Shown: positions 1 through 8,788 of the stretch, in pieces
Layout: every line of letters starts with the position of its first letter
Numbering within the stretch: the first letter of the stretch is position 1
Assembly (NCBI GenBank): GCA_019116185.1
Contig: DXCD01000102.1
Coordinates: 1-17,570 of the forward strand
Origin: Candidatus Mediterraneibacter stercorigallinarum
GTDB taxonomy: Bacteria > Bacillota > Clostridia > Lachnospirales > Lachnospiraceae
Direction of reading: 5' to 3'
Length of the DNA: 17,570 nucleotides
Notes under the pieces: model-generated
What the model was told of the DNA's origin: nothing
Databases searched by the model: none
What the model saw: the letters and a program-made list of their open reading frames with translations, nothing else
Program-made: the position numbers and the translations under genes

Positions 1-2673
1 GATCTGGCGGTATACATTGTAGGAGATCTCTCCCTCAGCCTCTGCTGCATCCCAGTTCAGCTCTACGCTGCCGTCTTCCGTCTTCACTGCTGTCAGTCCT
101 GTCGGGGCCTCGATGGACTCCTCCGGAGCAGGAATCATGGAGATCGTGTACGTCTTGCCGGCTTCTGTGTTAAAGGAGATGCGGTCCTCGCTCACTGCCT
201 CAAAATCAATCACATTTCCATCATTGTCTGTTACCGTTGCAAGCGCCGCGTCGTCAAGCTGAACGACCGCTTCCCCGCCATTGTTGGACAGAAGTGACGC
301 GCTCTCGATCCGCTTGTCTGCCCAGCTCATGGAGATTTCAAAATTACCTCTTGCGACAAGACCTTCCACGCTGCCGTCTGCCCATACATCCGGGAGTGCC
401 GGGAGCAGGTTGATATATCCGGCATTGCTCTGCATCAGCATCTCAGACACGCCGGAAGTCATGCCGAAGTTTCCGTCGATCTGGAACGGCGGATGGGTAT
501 CCCACAGATTCGCGTAGATTCCGCTTGCGAACAAGTCTGTAATCAGCTTGTGCGCCCGGTTGCCGTCGCCGAGCCTTGCCCATGTATTGATTCTCTGTCC
601 CATGCCCCATCCGGTAGATGAGTCTGTCCTCATGTTCATGGAGACTTTAGCCGCCTCAAACCATTCCTCTGTATCCGCAGTGATCAAATCTCCCGGGAAA
701 AGGCCCAGCATATGGGAAAGATGTCTGTGTCCATAGCCCTCGCCCAATGTGTTTCCGTCTGCATCCTTATTAAAGGATGTCTCAATATACCACTCTTTGA
801 TCTGTCCGTCATCACCGATCTCGATAGGTCCTTTCAGATTGTCCAGCTTCTCCTGCCAGTCAGCAAGCACTGCCTCGTCCTCGCCCACCAGCTTTCCTGC
901 TGTAATGGCGTCTGTAAAGAGCTGCCAGATCAGAGACTGCTCATAGGTATTTCCGTTGGTTCTCGGACCCTGCTCCGGTGAGAATGTCGGAGAAGAAACA
1001 TATTTGCCGTCCTCATCCTTGATGAGCATCTGGCTGTACATCACTGCTTCCTCTCTGAGCATCGGATAAATGTATTCTTTCATGTAGTCAAAATCACCGG
1101 TGTACTCATAGTATTCCCAGCAGTTCTGAAGGATCCACGGTACCGCAGCCGGTGACCATCCCCAGCTGAAATCCCAGCCCGGGCATGTCCAGCCGAATGG
1201 CGTGTTCTGCGTGTGCGCCATAAATCCGTTCTCTTCGCCTTCTTCACTTACAATGCCCGCATAGATTGCCGCTGTAACCCTGCCCGGCTCTCTCAACGAA
1301 TCCACGTAATCAATCAGCGGATATGCGCATTCTGCCAGGTTGGTGGAATAGGTCGGCCAGTAGTTCATCTGAAGGTTCACGTTCATATGATAATCCGAAC
1401 TCCATGACGGATTATTTACATTATTCCAGACGCCCTGCAGGTTGGAAGGAAGTTCCGAATCCGCCCGGGAAGACCCCAGTGTCAGATACCGTCCGTACTG
1501 GAACAGCATAACTTCCAGCTGACGCTGCTCCTCAGCACTTGCGCTTCCATTCTTGTACGCTGCCAGCAGCTCATCTGTCGGCTTCTCTGAAACAGACTGC
1601 CCCAAATCAAGCTCTACGCGTCCGAACAGTTCGGAATAGTCCACGATATGGTCAGCCTTCACTGCTTCATATCCCTTCTCCGCCGCCGCCTCTACATCTT
1701 CCGCCACTCTTGCGTGCAGCTGTTCTGCGGTCTCGCCTGTACGATATTCCGGATAGTCGTTTTTATAATCTGTGTCCGCACTGACATACACAGTCACAGC
1801 ATCTGCGTCCGAGATCACCAAAGTATCTCCGGATGCTTCCACGCTGCTGCCTTCGCCTTCGGGCACTGCCTTTAATATGGAGTCATACTGAAGCTGGTTG
1901 TCAGACACCTCCCCTGCAAGAAGGAGCATATCATCCTCAGCCACTGTTGTGCCGCCCTGGTTGGACGGGAAGGTGATCTCCAGGTTCAGCTTCTCTCCGC
2001 CTTCCGCGGTCAGCCTGGCCACGAGCACGTTGTCAGGATTGCTGATAAAGAACTCCCTGCCATAATGGGTTCCTTCTACATCAAAATCAACGGAAGAAAC
2101 CGCGGTCCTCAAGTCCAGATCCCTGACATAATTCTCTGCGTCTCCATCCTCGATTCCCTGGTAGCTGAAATAAATATTTCCCCAGGACTGGTAGGAGCCA
2201 TAACCGTTACTTGTTCCCACAAGCTGGTTGCAGAGGCTGGATGCCTCACTGTCCTTTCCCTCAGCAAAGAGCTGCTGGATCTGTTTCATTGTCTCGCCGT
2301 AATTGCCCTGACTCTCAAGATTTCCGCCGTTGTAATCCGGGCGGCTCTCGCTCGGTCCTCCGGTCCACAGCGTCTTCTCATTGAAAGTCAGTCTCTCTGT
2401 ACTGATCTCTCCATATACATTGGCGCCCATATCGCCGTCCCCGATGGGAAGCGTATACTGCTGCCAAATATTATTCTCACCAGATGCCCCGCCCTGTGAC
2501 GATGGCTTGGTGTACCACAGGCGCAGATCATTCTGCCCTGCGCCTGCCTGTCCGGCCTCTGTCTGCTCTTCCGCGCTTACGCTGATCCCGAATGACGGCA
2601 CCATAGTTACTGCAAGCGTTGCGGACAAAGCCAGAGAAGCCGTCTTCCTAATCAATCGGTTCCTCTTTTTCAT
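1..2673 (-). CDS. GH95 alpha-L-fucosidase, secreted; C-terminus beyond window
   Basis: The 891 visible residues begin with a signal peptide (basic start, hydrophobic residues 12-25, likely cleavage after SVSAEE near 34-36). A complete GH95 fold follows. The N-terminal beta domain opens with NDLRLWYTKPSSQ (48-60) and has LPIGDGDMGANVYG and FNEKTLWTGGP (about 75-107). The (alpha/alpha)6 core carries HMNVNLQMNYW (429-439), SPTFSPEQGP (561-570), HRHLSH (649-654) and QIDGNFG (731-737). By family knowledge of Bifidobacterium bifidum AfcA, E567 should be the general acid, with N431, N433 and D733 completing the active site; all are present. GH95 enzymes hydrolyse mainly alpha-1,2-fucosyl linkages (H antigen, 2'-fucosyllactose). 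Some family members are alpha-L-galactosidases, but the retained HRHLSH motif favours fucosidase. An FN3 domain begins near 856 and runs off the window, so anchoring cannot be judged. The ATG at 2673 has AAAGGA nine bases upstream; a competing TTG start lies at 2742. Confidence 0.93.
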   Translation of the reverse strand, partial: MKKRNRLIRKTASLALSATLAVTMVPSFGISVSAEEQTEAGQAGAGQNDLRLWYTKPSSQGGASGENNIWQQYTLPIGDGDMGANVYGEISTERLTFNEKTLWTGGPSESRPDYNGGNLESQGNYGETMKQIQQLFAEGKDSEASSLCNQLVGTSNGYGSYQSWGNIYFSYQGIEDGDAENYVRDLDLRTAVSSVDFDVEGTHYGREFFISNPDNVLVARLTAEGGEKLNLEITFPSNQGGTTVAEDDMLLLAGEVSDNQLQYDSILKAVPEGEGSSVEASGDTLVISDADAVTVYVSADTDYKNDYPEYRTGETAEQLHARVAEDVEAAAEKGYEAVKADHIVDYSELFGRVELDLGQSVSEKPTDELLAAYKNGSASAEEQRQLEVMLFQYGRYLTLGSSRADSELPSNLQGVWNNVNNPSWSSDYHMNVNLQMNYWPTYSTNLAECAYPLIDYVDSLREPGRVTAAIYAGIVSEEGEENGFMAHTQNTPFGWTCPGWDFSWGWSPAAVPWILQNCWEYYEYTGDFDYMKEYIYPMLREEAVMYSQMLIKDEDGKYVSSPTFSPEQGPRTNGNTYEQSLIWQLFTDAITAGKLVGEDEAVLADWQEKLDNLKGPIEIGDDGQIKEWYIETSFNKDADGNTLGEGYGHRHLSHMLGLFPGDLITADTEEWFEAAKVSMNMRTDSSTGWGMGQRINTWARLGDGNRAHKLITDLFASGIYANLWDTHPPFQIDGNFGMTSGVSEMLMQSNAGYINLLPALPDVWADGSVEGLVARGNFEISMSWADKRIESASLLSNNGGEAVVQLDDAALATVTDNDGNVIDFEAVSEDRISFNTEAGKTYTISMIPAPEESIEAPTGLTAVKTEDGSVELNWDAAEAEGEISYNVYRQI

Positions 2674-2739
2674 CGTTCTTGTTCCTTTCTCATAATATTT
2701 GCTGCTTAACTGCTTTTCTCCCTCATTCTTTGTTTTATG

Positions 2740-2751
2740 CAATTCACCTCC
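2740..2751 (-). promoter_or_regulatory. Strong Shine-Dalgarno and in-frame TTG, alternative start of the GH95 gene
   Basis: On the minus strand GGAGGTGAA (2743-2751) directly precedes a TTG (2742-2740). From that TTG, 23 codons run without a stop in frame into the ATG at 2673. This is the best ribosome site upstream of the GH95 gene. Starting here would add a 23-residue hydrophilic N-terminal extension before the signal peptide. The ATG at 2673 gives a normal-length signal peptide and remains the default. The site could instead serve a leader or an extended n-region. Confidence 0.45.
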
Positions 2752-2782
2752 ATTTTTCAACATTTCTTCCCATTTTCTATGA

Positions 2783-2811
2783 ATTATACACTATATCAAG
2801 ACGTTTCTCCA
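2783..2811 (-). promoter_or_regulatory. Probable sigma-A promoter of the GH95 gene
   Basis: The minus strand has a perfect TATAAT at 2783-2788. Seventeen bases upstream is TGGAGA at 2806-2811, which matches four of six positions of TTGACA. The -10 lies inside GTGTATAAT (2783-2791), a string also found upstream of the beta-helix gene. Transcription would start near 2776 and give a leader of about 100 nt containing the strong GGAGGTGA. The promoter sits downstream of the beta-helix gene's terminator, consistent with independent transcription. Confidence 0.55.
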
Positions 2812-2883
2812 CCGGTTTTCCCGACATTATTTGTGATAAATGGCAGTTTTTCTATCTTCTCTTGTTGATTTGTCCCCAAGCGT

Positions 2884-2924
2884 AAAAAAGGAAGACCGCA
2901 CAGACCTTGTCCACGCCGCCTTCC
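2884..2924 (-). terminator. Rho-independent terminator of the beta-helix gene
   Basis: On the minus strand, GGAAG (2920-2924) pairs with CTTCC (2890-2894). A G/U-rich inner stem lies between them (GCGUGGAC with GUCUGUGC around an AAG loop), and six T residues (2884-2889) follow at once. The structure lies 36-70 bases downstream of the TAA TAA double stop at 2957-2962. It is the clearest intrinsic terminator on this strand in the window. Confidence 0.75.
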
Positions 2925-2959
2925 CTTTTCAAAGATTTCTATTTCTGCTGTTCAGCTTA

Positions 2960-3838
2960 TTATCTGCCGGTTCTCTTTCTCGTAACAAACAGTACCGCTC
3001 CTGTCGCTGCTGCGAGCAGAATCACAGCCGCCATCATCGGCGTGCTGTCCCCCGTCTTCACTGCTCCTGCCGCAGCGCTGCTCTTCTGGTTCTCCTGGCC
3101 GTCTGCGTTTCCTCCGGTCGTCTGTCCGACATTTCCGCTCTGGCTGCCGCCCGGTTTCTGTGCATCGCCTGTATTGCTTCCGCCCGGGTTCTCTGCTTCT
3201 CCGCCCTGAGCTTTCTCAAGCCCGTCAGCCGCTGCCTGGAGCGCTGCTGCTGCCTCGTCCACCTTCGCCTGGTCATCAACAGACAAGTTCTCATCCGCAA
3301 GGATATCGTTCGCCGCTGCCAGCGCCGCGCGGAATACGCTCACGCTCTCCTCTGTATATCCTGTCAGATCCAGGTCTTCCGTCTGGCTGATCAGGTCTTC
3401 AAGCACGGACTTGTCCGCTTTCAATCTGAGCGCGTTCATCGCCTCAACCAGGCGGTTCCATGCCTCATCCGTCTCAGCCTGCATTGCGTCGCCGTCTGAG
3501 AGCACTCCCTCTGCCGCTTCTTTTGCTTCAAGGAATTCTGCCTGTCCGGCTTCCACATATTTGCTCAGGTCGATCATCTCTGCCAGCTCAAGCGCCATCT
3601 CAAGATCCGTCTTATCCGCTGCCTTCATATCCAGCGCATGGATGGCAATCATCAGATCTTTCGCCGCGTCGAGCACTTCTTCTCTTGTGGCATCCTCATC
3701 CGCTATCACTGCCTCGCCCTTGGCGATGGCGTCTGCGAACATCTTCTGAATGGACTCAACAAGTCCGCCGACTGTTCCGTCCTCCACATAGCCTTTTGCC
3801 TCGTTCAGGAAGTACTCCAGGTTCTTCTTGCTTACCGG
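2960..3838 (-). repeat. Anchor cassette copy A (three FIVAR units, spacer, KTGD tail)
   Basis: This is the C-terminal cassette of the beta-helix enzyme, from PVSKKNLEYF (residue 1497) to the stop. It consists of three helical FIVAR-type units starting at PVSKK, KAADKTDLEMA and KADKSVLEDL, a Gly/Asn/Gln/Ser/Pro-rich spacer and a KTGD-type sorting tail. It is the most divergent of the three copies in the window. The helical part still aligns without gaps, and the KADKSVLEDLISQ and LDLTGYTEES blocks are identical in all three. Confidence 0.9.
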
Positions 3839-6800
3839 CTGTGAAGGTTCTTCCGGATTCTCTTTTACCGTCAGTTCAAACTGAGCCGTCAGTCCGCGGT
3901 GTGATACTGTGACCGTCTTTGTCCCGGCCTCTGACGGATCAAATCCGTCTGCATACATGCTGCTGTTCATGGGGATCACATTGGTGCTGCCATCGCTGTA
4001 TGTCTCTGTGATCTCGCCGCCCAGCAGTGAGATCCCGCCTTCGTATCCCACCTCATATTCTGTCACATCCGGGAGCCTGGTCACCTCGATTCCGGTCAGG
4101 TCCGGCACTTTCTGTGCCTCCGGATCGCTGACAGTATAAGTGATTCCTTTCAGTTCCAGATATCTCGTCGATACATCATCATTCTGATATACACGGATCG
4201 TCACCGCCTCGCCGCTTAAGCCGGTCTTTTCATAGATTCTGACCGTGCCGCTCTGATTCCGGCTCTGAGTGATCTCCTCATCAGAGACGACCTCTCCTGT
4301 AGCGTCATTGGTAATAACCACTCTGAAATCAGCGGAGTCATACTTATTCGCGCCGTCAATCATAAAGGAAGTGAAGCAGCCTTTAAACTCTGCATATGCC
4401 CCTTTGAACGTGGTGTCCACCTGTGCGTCGCGCGCCTGCCACTGGTCGCCGCCTCCGGAATCCTTATTGCCTCCATCTACGGTGCCGTCATTTCGCAGGA
4501 TCTGGAACAGTTCTCCCATATTTCCCCGGGACGGAGTGTAGGAACCATCTGTCTGAATCGGTGTCAGTCCTGCCTGAGCCTCTGTCAGGGCATTTGCTTT
4601 TTCAAGCACGTCTGCCTGTGTTCCCGTGTTGTCTTCCAGCCGCTTCAGAGCTGTATAGTAAGCATTATAGAATGTCATCCAGCTGTCTTTGGTATAAATC
4701 TCTTCCTGAGCCGGGTCAGCGATCACCTCTGCCGCCGCGTCAACCGCAGCCTGAAGCACGGTCTTATTCATCACATTCTCATCTGCCTTGATCTCGGCAG
4801 TCAGTTCCTTCTCTATGCCTTTTTCATCACGGATGCAGATTGCAAGACTGCCTTCCGTTCCTTCCGGAAGAATGAACGCATATTTGACCTGTCCGTTTTC
4901 TTCCACAGCTCCCTGCCTGATCCCGGCCGGCGCGCCGTCTTCTGTGGTGATCTCTGCCAGCGCCTGCACGCCGGGTGTCAATCCGCCGGACGCCACTGTC
5001 AGCACTCTCTCTTCCGCTGTATAGGTATACTCGATCTCGTCTCCTGCCGCGTCTGAAACTGACACATCATAGGGTACAATGGAGGAGCCGTCTATGGTCC
5101 GCGGATGAGTATATACCTTTCCGTCATCCGTATTATATACAAGGATCTCCAGGCGTTTTGCCTCGCTTCCTTCCGGAGTATCCACTGTAAGTTTGATCTC
5201 TTCTTCGCTTCCGGCTGTCACTGCCACTTCTTCTTTGGTCACTGATTCGGTCTGCAGGGCCCCGTTGCTGCCGCTGATAACCGCCGCTGCCGTTACATGG
5301 AGATCCGCCCCGCCGTCATTTTGAACCGGCACTGTGATATCCAGGGTATTTCCTGAAGCAAGTTCTGTCACCCGGACACCGTCCGCGCTCACAGACACAG
5401 GCTCTACGACGATCTGGTCAATCTCTTCCCCCGGACTTGCAGTTACGCGAAAAGCATCCAAGATCAGATAGGAGCCTGTCACACATTTCATTGTAAGTGT
5501 ATAATCGCCTTCCGGAAATACTTCCGAAGTAAACAGGGATACCTGATCTTCTTTATTCTCCCTGTATGCACTGCACACTGCCTCCTGCACGATCTCTCCG
5601 TCAGAGTCTGTGATCACGATCTCATAATCGCCCATATTGTTCTCTGTCCGGCTGATGAGTTCAATCTGAGAGCCGCTGAACGCCGCCTCGATATAGACTT
5701 CATCGCGGTCGGCATCGGACATATTATGATAGGTCATGGTCTGTTCCACACAATTTGCTGCGTTGGCAGGATTATGATCCGGTGTGGACGTCTCCCAGCC
5801 GCTGCCATGGTACACCACAGCGCTGTCCTGGTCATCAATGGTTATCTGCGTATCGTATTTCACAAAATTCAGTTCTTCTGTAAGCTGATTCCTGACGATT
5901 CTCAGGCTTACAACAGTCCCTGCCCCGATGTCGTCATACATGGGGATAAAGTTCGACTTTTTCCCGATCTCCTGGCCGTTCACGCTCTTGAGCACATCTC
6001 CGGTCTGCAGACCGAACTCTGCTGCCTGCGAGTCTTCCGGGACAGACTCCATATATACGCCGTCCAGCCCGCCGGCGCCGGTAGATGACATGATCGCGTC
6101 GTCCAGCGCGCTGATTGTCGCGCCAAGCCATTCTTCTCTCTCCAGTATATCTACATTTCCGTCCGGTTCTGTCTTTTCATAGAAAGGCGCCTGATACTCG
6201 CACCCTGGTTTTCCGAACTGGTCCATGGGGAAGTTCTCAAATCCGATCATCTCCATAACCGCTTCATTTGTCACCGTATAATCATTGCTGGACGGATCTG
6301 CAAACATGGGATCCGCATTGACAGAATTTTCGTCATAGCCCAGATTCTCCCAGTATGACGGATAATTCGTCTTCATGCCGAAATCATAGAACCAGTTATT
6401 GTCAATCACATCCTCGCTTACCGCGAACCTGCTCTCGCTTGTGGCTGCCAGGCTGTACGGCGTGCCCTTGATCACGATATTCCGCTCGATCGTGTCATAA
6501 GAATCTTCAAACGTACAGTGCAGATTGAACTGTCCGTTCACAATAATATTGTTATACACATTCCTGTGGAATCCTTCGCGGAGTTTGATTCCCATGTTCA
6601 GGCACAGATTATTGTAGATCTCATAATTCGTAGAACCGTCATCCAGGTCAATGCCGAATGTAGTACCGCCGTCCACACGTCCTGCGAAATGCATCCTGTT
6701 GTCATGAATCGTGATGGTATCGATCACATCCAGTTCACTGTATGGTTCTTTTGCAGCCCCGTTATTTCCTCCGGTGTCAAATCCGCCTAATGACCAGAAT

Positions 6801-8326
6801 CTGTCACGGCCCCAGGAGTTGAACATTCCGTGGTCGTCTGTCTCTCTCTGCACATCAAAGATATCGTTGTACGCCACCTCGTGTCCTCCGAATGTTCCGT
6901 CCCCGATATTGATGCCGGCTCTCGGCCCCTCATGCAGAGTATTATGCAGGATCTGGATCTTATAGGCCACAGACAAAGCCACATGGCTGGACTGCTTCTC
7001 CCAGATGCCCACATTCCGAACATGGTTATTGGAAATAACCGCTTCTCTCGGATAGTGCTCCTGCGCCGGTCCGGGCGTGGTGTCATCAATGGTGGTCTTG
7101 TGGACATATTTCTCGGCTGTCTCAGGCTCCAACGGAGCTGTATACTCCCAGAAAGATGCCTCCCTGCACGAATCCGGGAATCCTGCCGCCAGGATTCCTG
7201 ACGAACCGATATTGATGATTTCATTATTATCAATCGTCACACCCTTGGAATGTCCGGAGAGAAAGATCCCGTTTCCTCCGATATTTCGGATCGTACCGTT
7301 CTCAAACGTGACCCCCTCTGCATCCTGTATGAAGAGGGCTCCCGACCTTACAACGCACCAGTCGCTTCTCATCAGAGGAATATAAGTCCCTGTGAACATT
7401 GTCCTCTTCGTATTTTCCAGAGTAAGGCCGTCGAATACAAGATTCGTGACCTGATCGCCGTCCTGTTCGCCTTCAACATGGAGCAGTTCTTCCGTGACAG
7501 CGCCCTCTACTGTGACATTATTTAAGTCCATGCCTTCCTGAGGCCATACATAGAGCCTGCCTTCCTCGTTATCGTAATACCATTCTCCCGGGGAATCCAG
7601 CTCTTCAAAAATATTTTCAACCATAATCGCGCTGGCCAGCATCCCGGAGCCGCGGTTATTGTCTCCAACCCATTCATAGGAAAGTCCCAGGGCCGAATCG
7701 TTTTTCCCCGTGATTCTGTAGGAGTTTCCGCCCCACCTGTTTGAATGCAGGGCCCGGATATATCCTCCCGACGGGTCTTCCCAGTTCGCGCTCCTTGCCT
7801 TAATGTCAGCCTGATTCGTACTTCCCTGAAGCACCTGGTCCGCATCATAATTCGGATATCTTGCCAGCGTCTGCTGCGCCCCGTCAATAAACAGCTGGTC
7901 GATCCCAAGTCCCGCTTCTACAGAAGCGACCTGAATCTCACCTTCATAATTTTCCCACTCCAGATTTTCAAGAGGCTTTGCCCCGGTCAGTACGGCATTA
8001 TCGCCGACATAAGTGACATTGCTGTCCTCGGGTCCGAAGACGACCGGATCTTCGAGGAAATACTTTCCTTCCCCTACGCTTACTGTCGCGCTGCCTCCGT
8101 CGGCAGTCAGCTCCCTTGCCGCTTCTCTTGCCTTATCAAGGGTAGCGTACGGATTCTCCTCGCTTCCATCCCCTTCACTGTCGCTTCCCTGCGGAGACAC
8201 GTAGATATCAAAATCTGTCTCCTGTGTTACGTTTTGCCGGGCAGATACAATGCCGCCGCCCAGCGGAAAGCCTGATACAGTCATCGCTGCGCACAGCAGC
8301 GCCGCACATGCTTTCTTCCTTTTCAT
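2960..8326 (-). CDS. Cell-wall-anchored beta-helix glycosidase, GH141-like, with PDZ domain and FIVAR anchor cassette
   Basis: The protein has 1788 residues from the ATG at 8326, which follows AGGAGG by six bases; the frame is open to 8491, but no such site supports a longer form. Order: signal peptide (1-30); YVSPQGSDSEGDGSEENPYA (42-61), a typical opening of secreted beta-helix enzymes; right-handed parallel beta-helix to about 690; PDZ domain (about 753-815, with GLQTGDVLKSVNG); jelly-roll-like module (about 825-965); unassigned beta modules (about 970-1180); FIVAR-like helices (1185-1256); a second jelly-roll-like module (1260-1400); Ig-like domain (1407-1488); three FIVAR units (1497-1706); Gly/Ser/Asn-rich spacer; KTGD sorting tail (1757-1788). 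LARYPN, WYYDNEEGRLYVWP, GPRAGINIGDGTFGGHEVAY, ETDDHGMFNSWGRDRFW and FGIDLDDGS match my recollection of GH141, a family with characterised alpha-L-fucosidase and xylanase members. I have not mapped the catalytic acids; D498 and D560-D563 are candidates. GH110 or an uncharacterised family remains possible. Confidence 0.85.
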   Translation of the reverse strand: MKRKKACAALLCAAMTVSGFPLGGGIVSARQNVTQETDFDIYVSPQGSDSEGDGSEENPYATLDKAREAARELTADGGSATVSVGEGKYFLEDPVVFGPEDSNVTYVGDNAVLTGAKPLENLEWENYEGEIQVASVEAGLGIDQLFIDGAQQTLARYPNYDADQVLQGSTNQADIKARSANWEDPSGGYIRALHSNRWGGNSYRITGKNDSALGLSYEWVGDNNRGSGMLASAIMVENIFEELDSPGEWYYDNEEGRLYVWPQEGMDLNNVTVEGAVTEELLHVEGEQDGDQVTNLVFDGLTLENTKRTMFTGTYIPLMRSDWCVVRSGALFIQDAEGVTFENGTIRNIGGNGIFLSGHSKGVTIDNNEIINIGSSGILAAGFPDSCREASFWEYTAPLEPETAEKYVHKTTIDDTTPGPAQEHYPREAVISNNHVRNVGIWEKQSSHVALSVAYKIQILHNTLHEGPRAGINIGDGTFGGHEVAYNDIFDVQRETDDHGMFNSWGRDRFWSLGGFDTGGNNGAAKEPYSELDVIDTITIHDNRMHFAGRVDGGTTFGIDLDDGSTNYEIYNNLCLNMGIKLREGFHRNVYNNIIVNGQFNLHCTFEDSYDTIERNIVIKGTPYSLAATSESRFAVSEDVIDNNWFYDFGMKTNYPSYWENLGYDENSVNADPMFADPSSNDYTVTNEAVMEMIGFENFPMDQFGKPGCEYQAPFYEKTEPDGNVDILEREEWLGATISALDDAIMSSTGAGGLDGVYMESVPEDSQAAEFGLQTGDVLKSVNGQEIGKKSNFIPMYDDIGAGTVVSLRIVRNQLTEELNFVKYDTQITIDDQDSAVVYHGSGWETSTPDHNPANAANCVEQTMTYHNMSDADRDEVYIEAAFSGSQIELISRTENNMGDYEIVITDSDGEIVQEAVCSAYRENKEDQVSLFTSEVFPEGDYTLTMKCVTGSYLILDAFRVTASPGEEIDQIVVEPVSVSADGVRVTELASGNTLDITVPVQNDGGADLHVTAAAVISGSNGALQTESVTKEEVAVTAGSEEEIKLTVDTPEGSEAKRLEILVYNTDDGKVYTHPRTIDGSSIVPYDVSVSDAAGDEIEYTYTAEERVLTVASGGLTPGVQALAEITTEDGAPAGIRQGAVEENGQVKYAFILPEGTEGSLAICIRDEKGIEKELTAEIKADENVMNKTVLQAAVDAAAEVIADPAQEEIYTKDSWMTFYNAYYTALKRLEDNTGTQADVLEKANALTEAQAGLTPIQTDGSYTPSRGNMGELFQILRNDGTVDGGNKDSGGGDQWQARDAQVDTTFKGAYAEFKGCFTSFMIDGANKYDSADFRVVITNDATGEVVSDEEITQSRNQSGTVRIYEKTGLSGEAVTIRVYQNDDVSTRYLELKGITYTVSDPEAQKVPDLTGIEVTRLPDVTEYEVGYEGGISLLGGEITETYSDGSTNVIPMNSSMYADGFDPSEAGTKTVTVSHRGLTAQFELTVKENPEEPSQPVSKKNLEYFLNEAKGYVEDGTVGGLVESIQKMFADAIAKGEAVIADEDATREEVLDAAKDLMIAIHALDMKAADKTDLEMALELAEMIDLSKYVEAGQAEFLEAKEAAEGVLSDGDAMQAETDEAWNRLVEAMNALRLKADKSVLEDLISQTEDLDLTGYTEESVSVFRAALAAANDILADENLSVDDQAKVDEAAAALQAAADGLEKAQGGEAENPGGSNTGDAQKPGGSQSGNVGQTTGGNADGQENQKSSAAAGAVKTGDSTPMMAAVILLAAATGAVLFVTRKRTGR

Positions 8327-8332
8327 AAAGCT

Positions 8333-8338
8333 CCTCCT
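8333..8338 (-). promoter_or_regulatory. Ribosome binding site deciding the beta-helix enzyme start
   Basis: Minus-strand AGGAGG is separated by AGCTTT (six bases) from the ATG at 8326. That ATG is followed directly by MKRKK and a hydrophobic signal-peptide core. This rules strongly for 8326 over the upstream in-frame starts as far as 8491, whose 55 extra residues are Cys/Arg/Lys-rich and unlike any export signal. Confidence 0.9.
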
Positions 8339-8417
8339 CTCTGTTTTCGCCAAAGACATTCTCTGCTCTTTGTGCATTTTGTCTCCACTGTTGCTGATAC
8401 AGCCCCGTTTTTTATCT

Positions 8418-8426
8418 ATTATACAC
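8418..8426 (-). promoter_or_regulatory. Probable -10 region of the beta-helix enzyme gene
   Basis: The minus strand reads GTGTATAAT, with TATAAT at 8418-8423, about 90 bases upstream of the start codon. No good -35 is present at 16-18 bases spacing (ACCAAA at 17). The same GTGTATAAT followed by an A-rich start region occurs at the GH95 promoter, which supports its being real. The element lies next to the GCATATGC palindrome, so activator dependence is possible but unproven. Confidence 0.45.
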
Positions 8427-8788
8427 GAAGTGCATATGCTTTTGGTACCTCTATTCCGACATGTTCCCGCATCTTTGTCGCTTTTTCTCATTTTCTTGAT
8501 AATTTCTTTCTCTGTGTATCATGTTTTCTTTTACTCAGAGAAAATACAAGCGTTCAGCCTGTGCCATAGTTGAAATACTGCGATAAAAATGCAATAATTT
8601 CTGTCATTTTATTGCCATTTCCCCGGCAGTATGTTATTCTTCTTTCACCCTTAAAGCGGGCGATTCTCCAGACTCCCCGCTGTATCTGTCAACCATCTCA
8701 TTTTCGGAGTCCCATTCCGGGACAATCCCCCGACGATGAACTACCTGAAACACAGCCTTTATACTTATACAGGAAATTTTGTTCTGGC

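Noticed and set aside
2065..2499. A 144-codon plus-strand open frame opposite the GH95 gene.
   Set aside because: It lies wholly within the GH95 N-terminal domain, whose minus-strand frame has unmistakable family motifs, and it has no ribosome site or recognisable domain.
2840..3499. A 219-codon plus-strand open frame opposite the cassette of the beta-helix enzyme, with similar ones at 10311-10904 and 15612-15950.
   Set aside because: They recur at the same place opposite each cassette copy, are Ser/Arg/Leu/Cys-rich low-complexity translations, and have no ribosome site. They are shadows of the Ala/Glu/Asp-rich FIVAR codons on the minus strand.
8327..8491. N-terminal extension of the beta-helix enzyme to an upstream in-frame ATG at 8491.
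   Set aside because: The 55 added residues are basic and Cys-rich, would precede a good signal peptide, and cover the likely promoter. AGGAGG sits six bases before the ATG at 8326.
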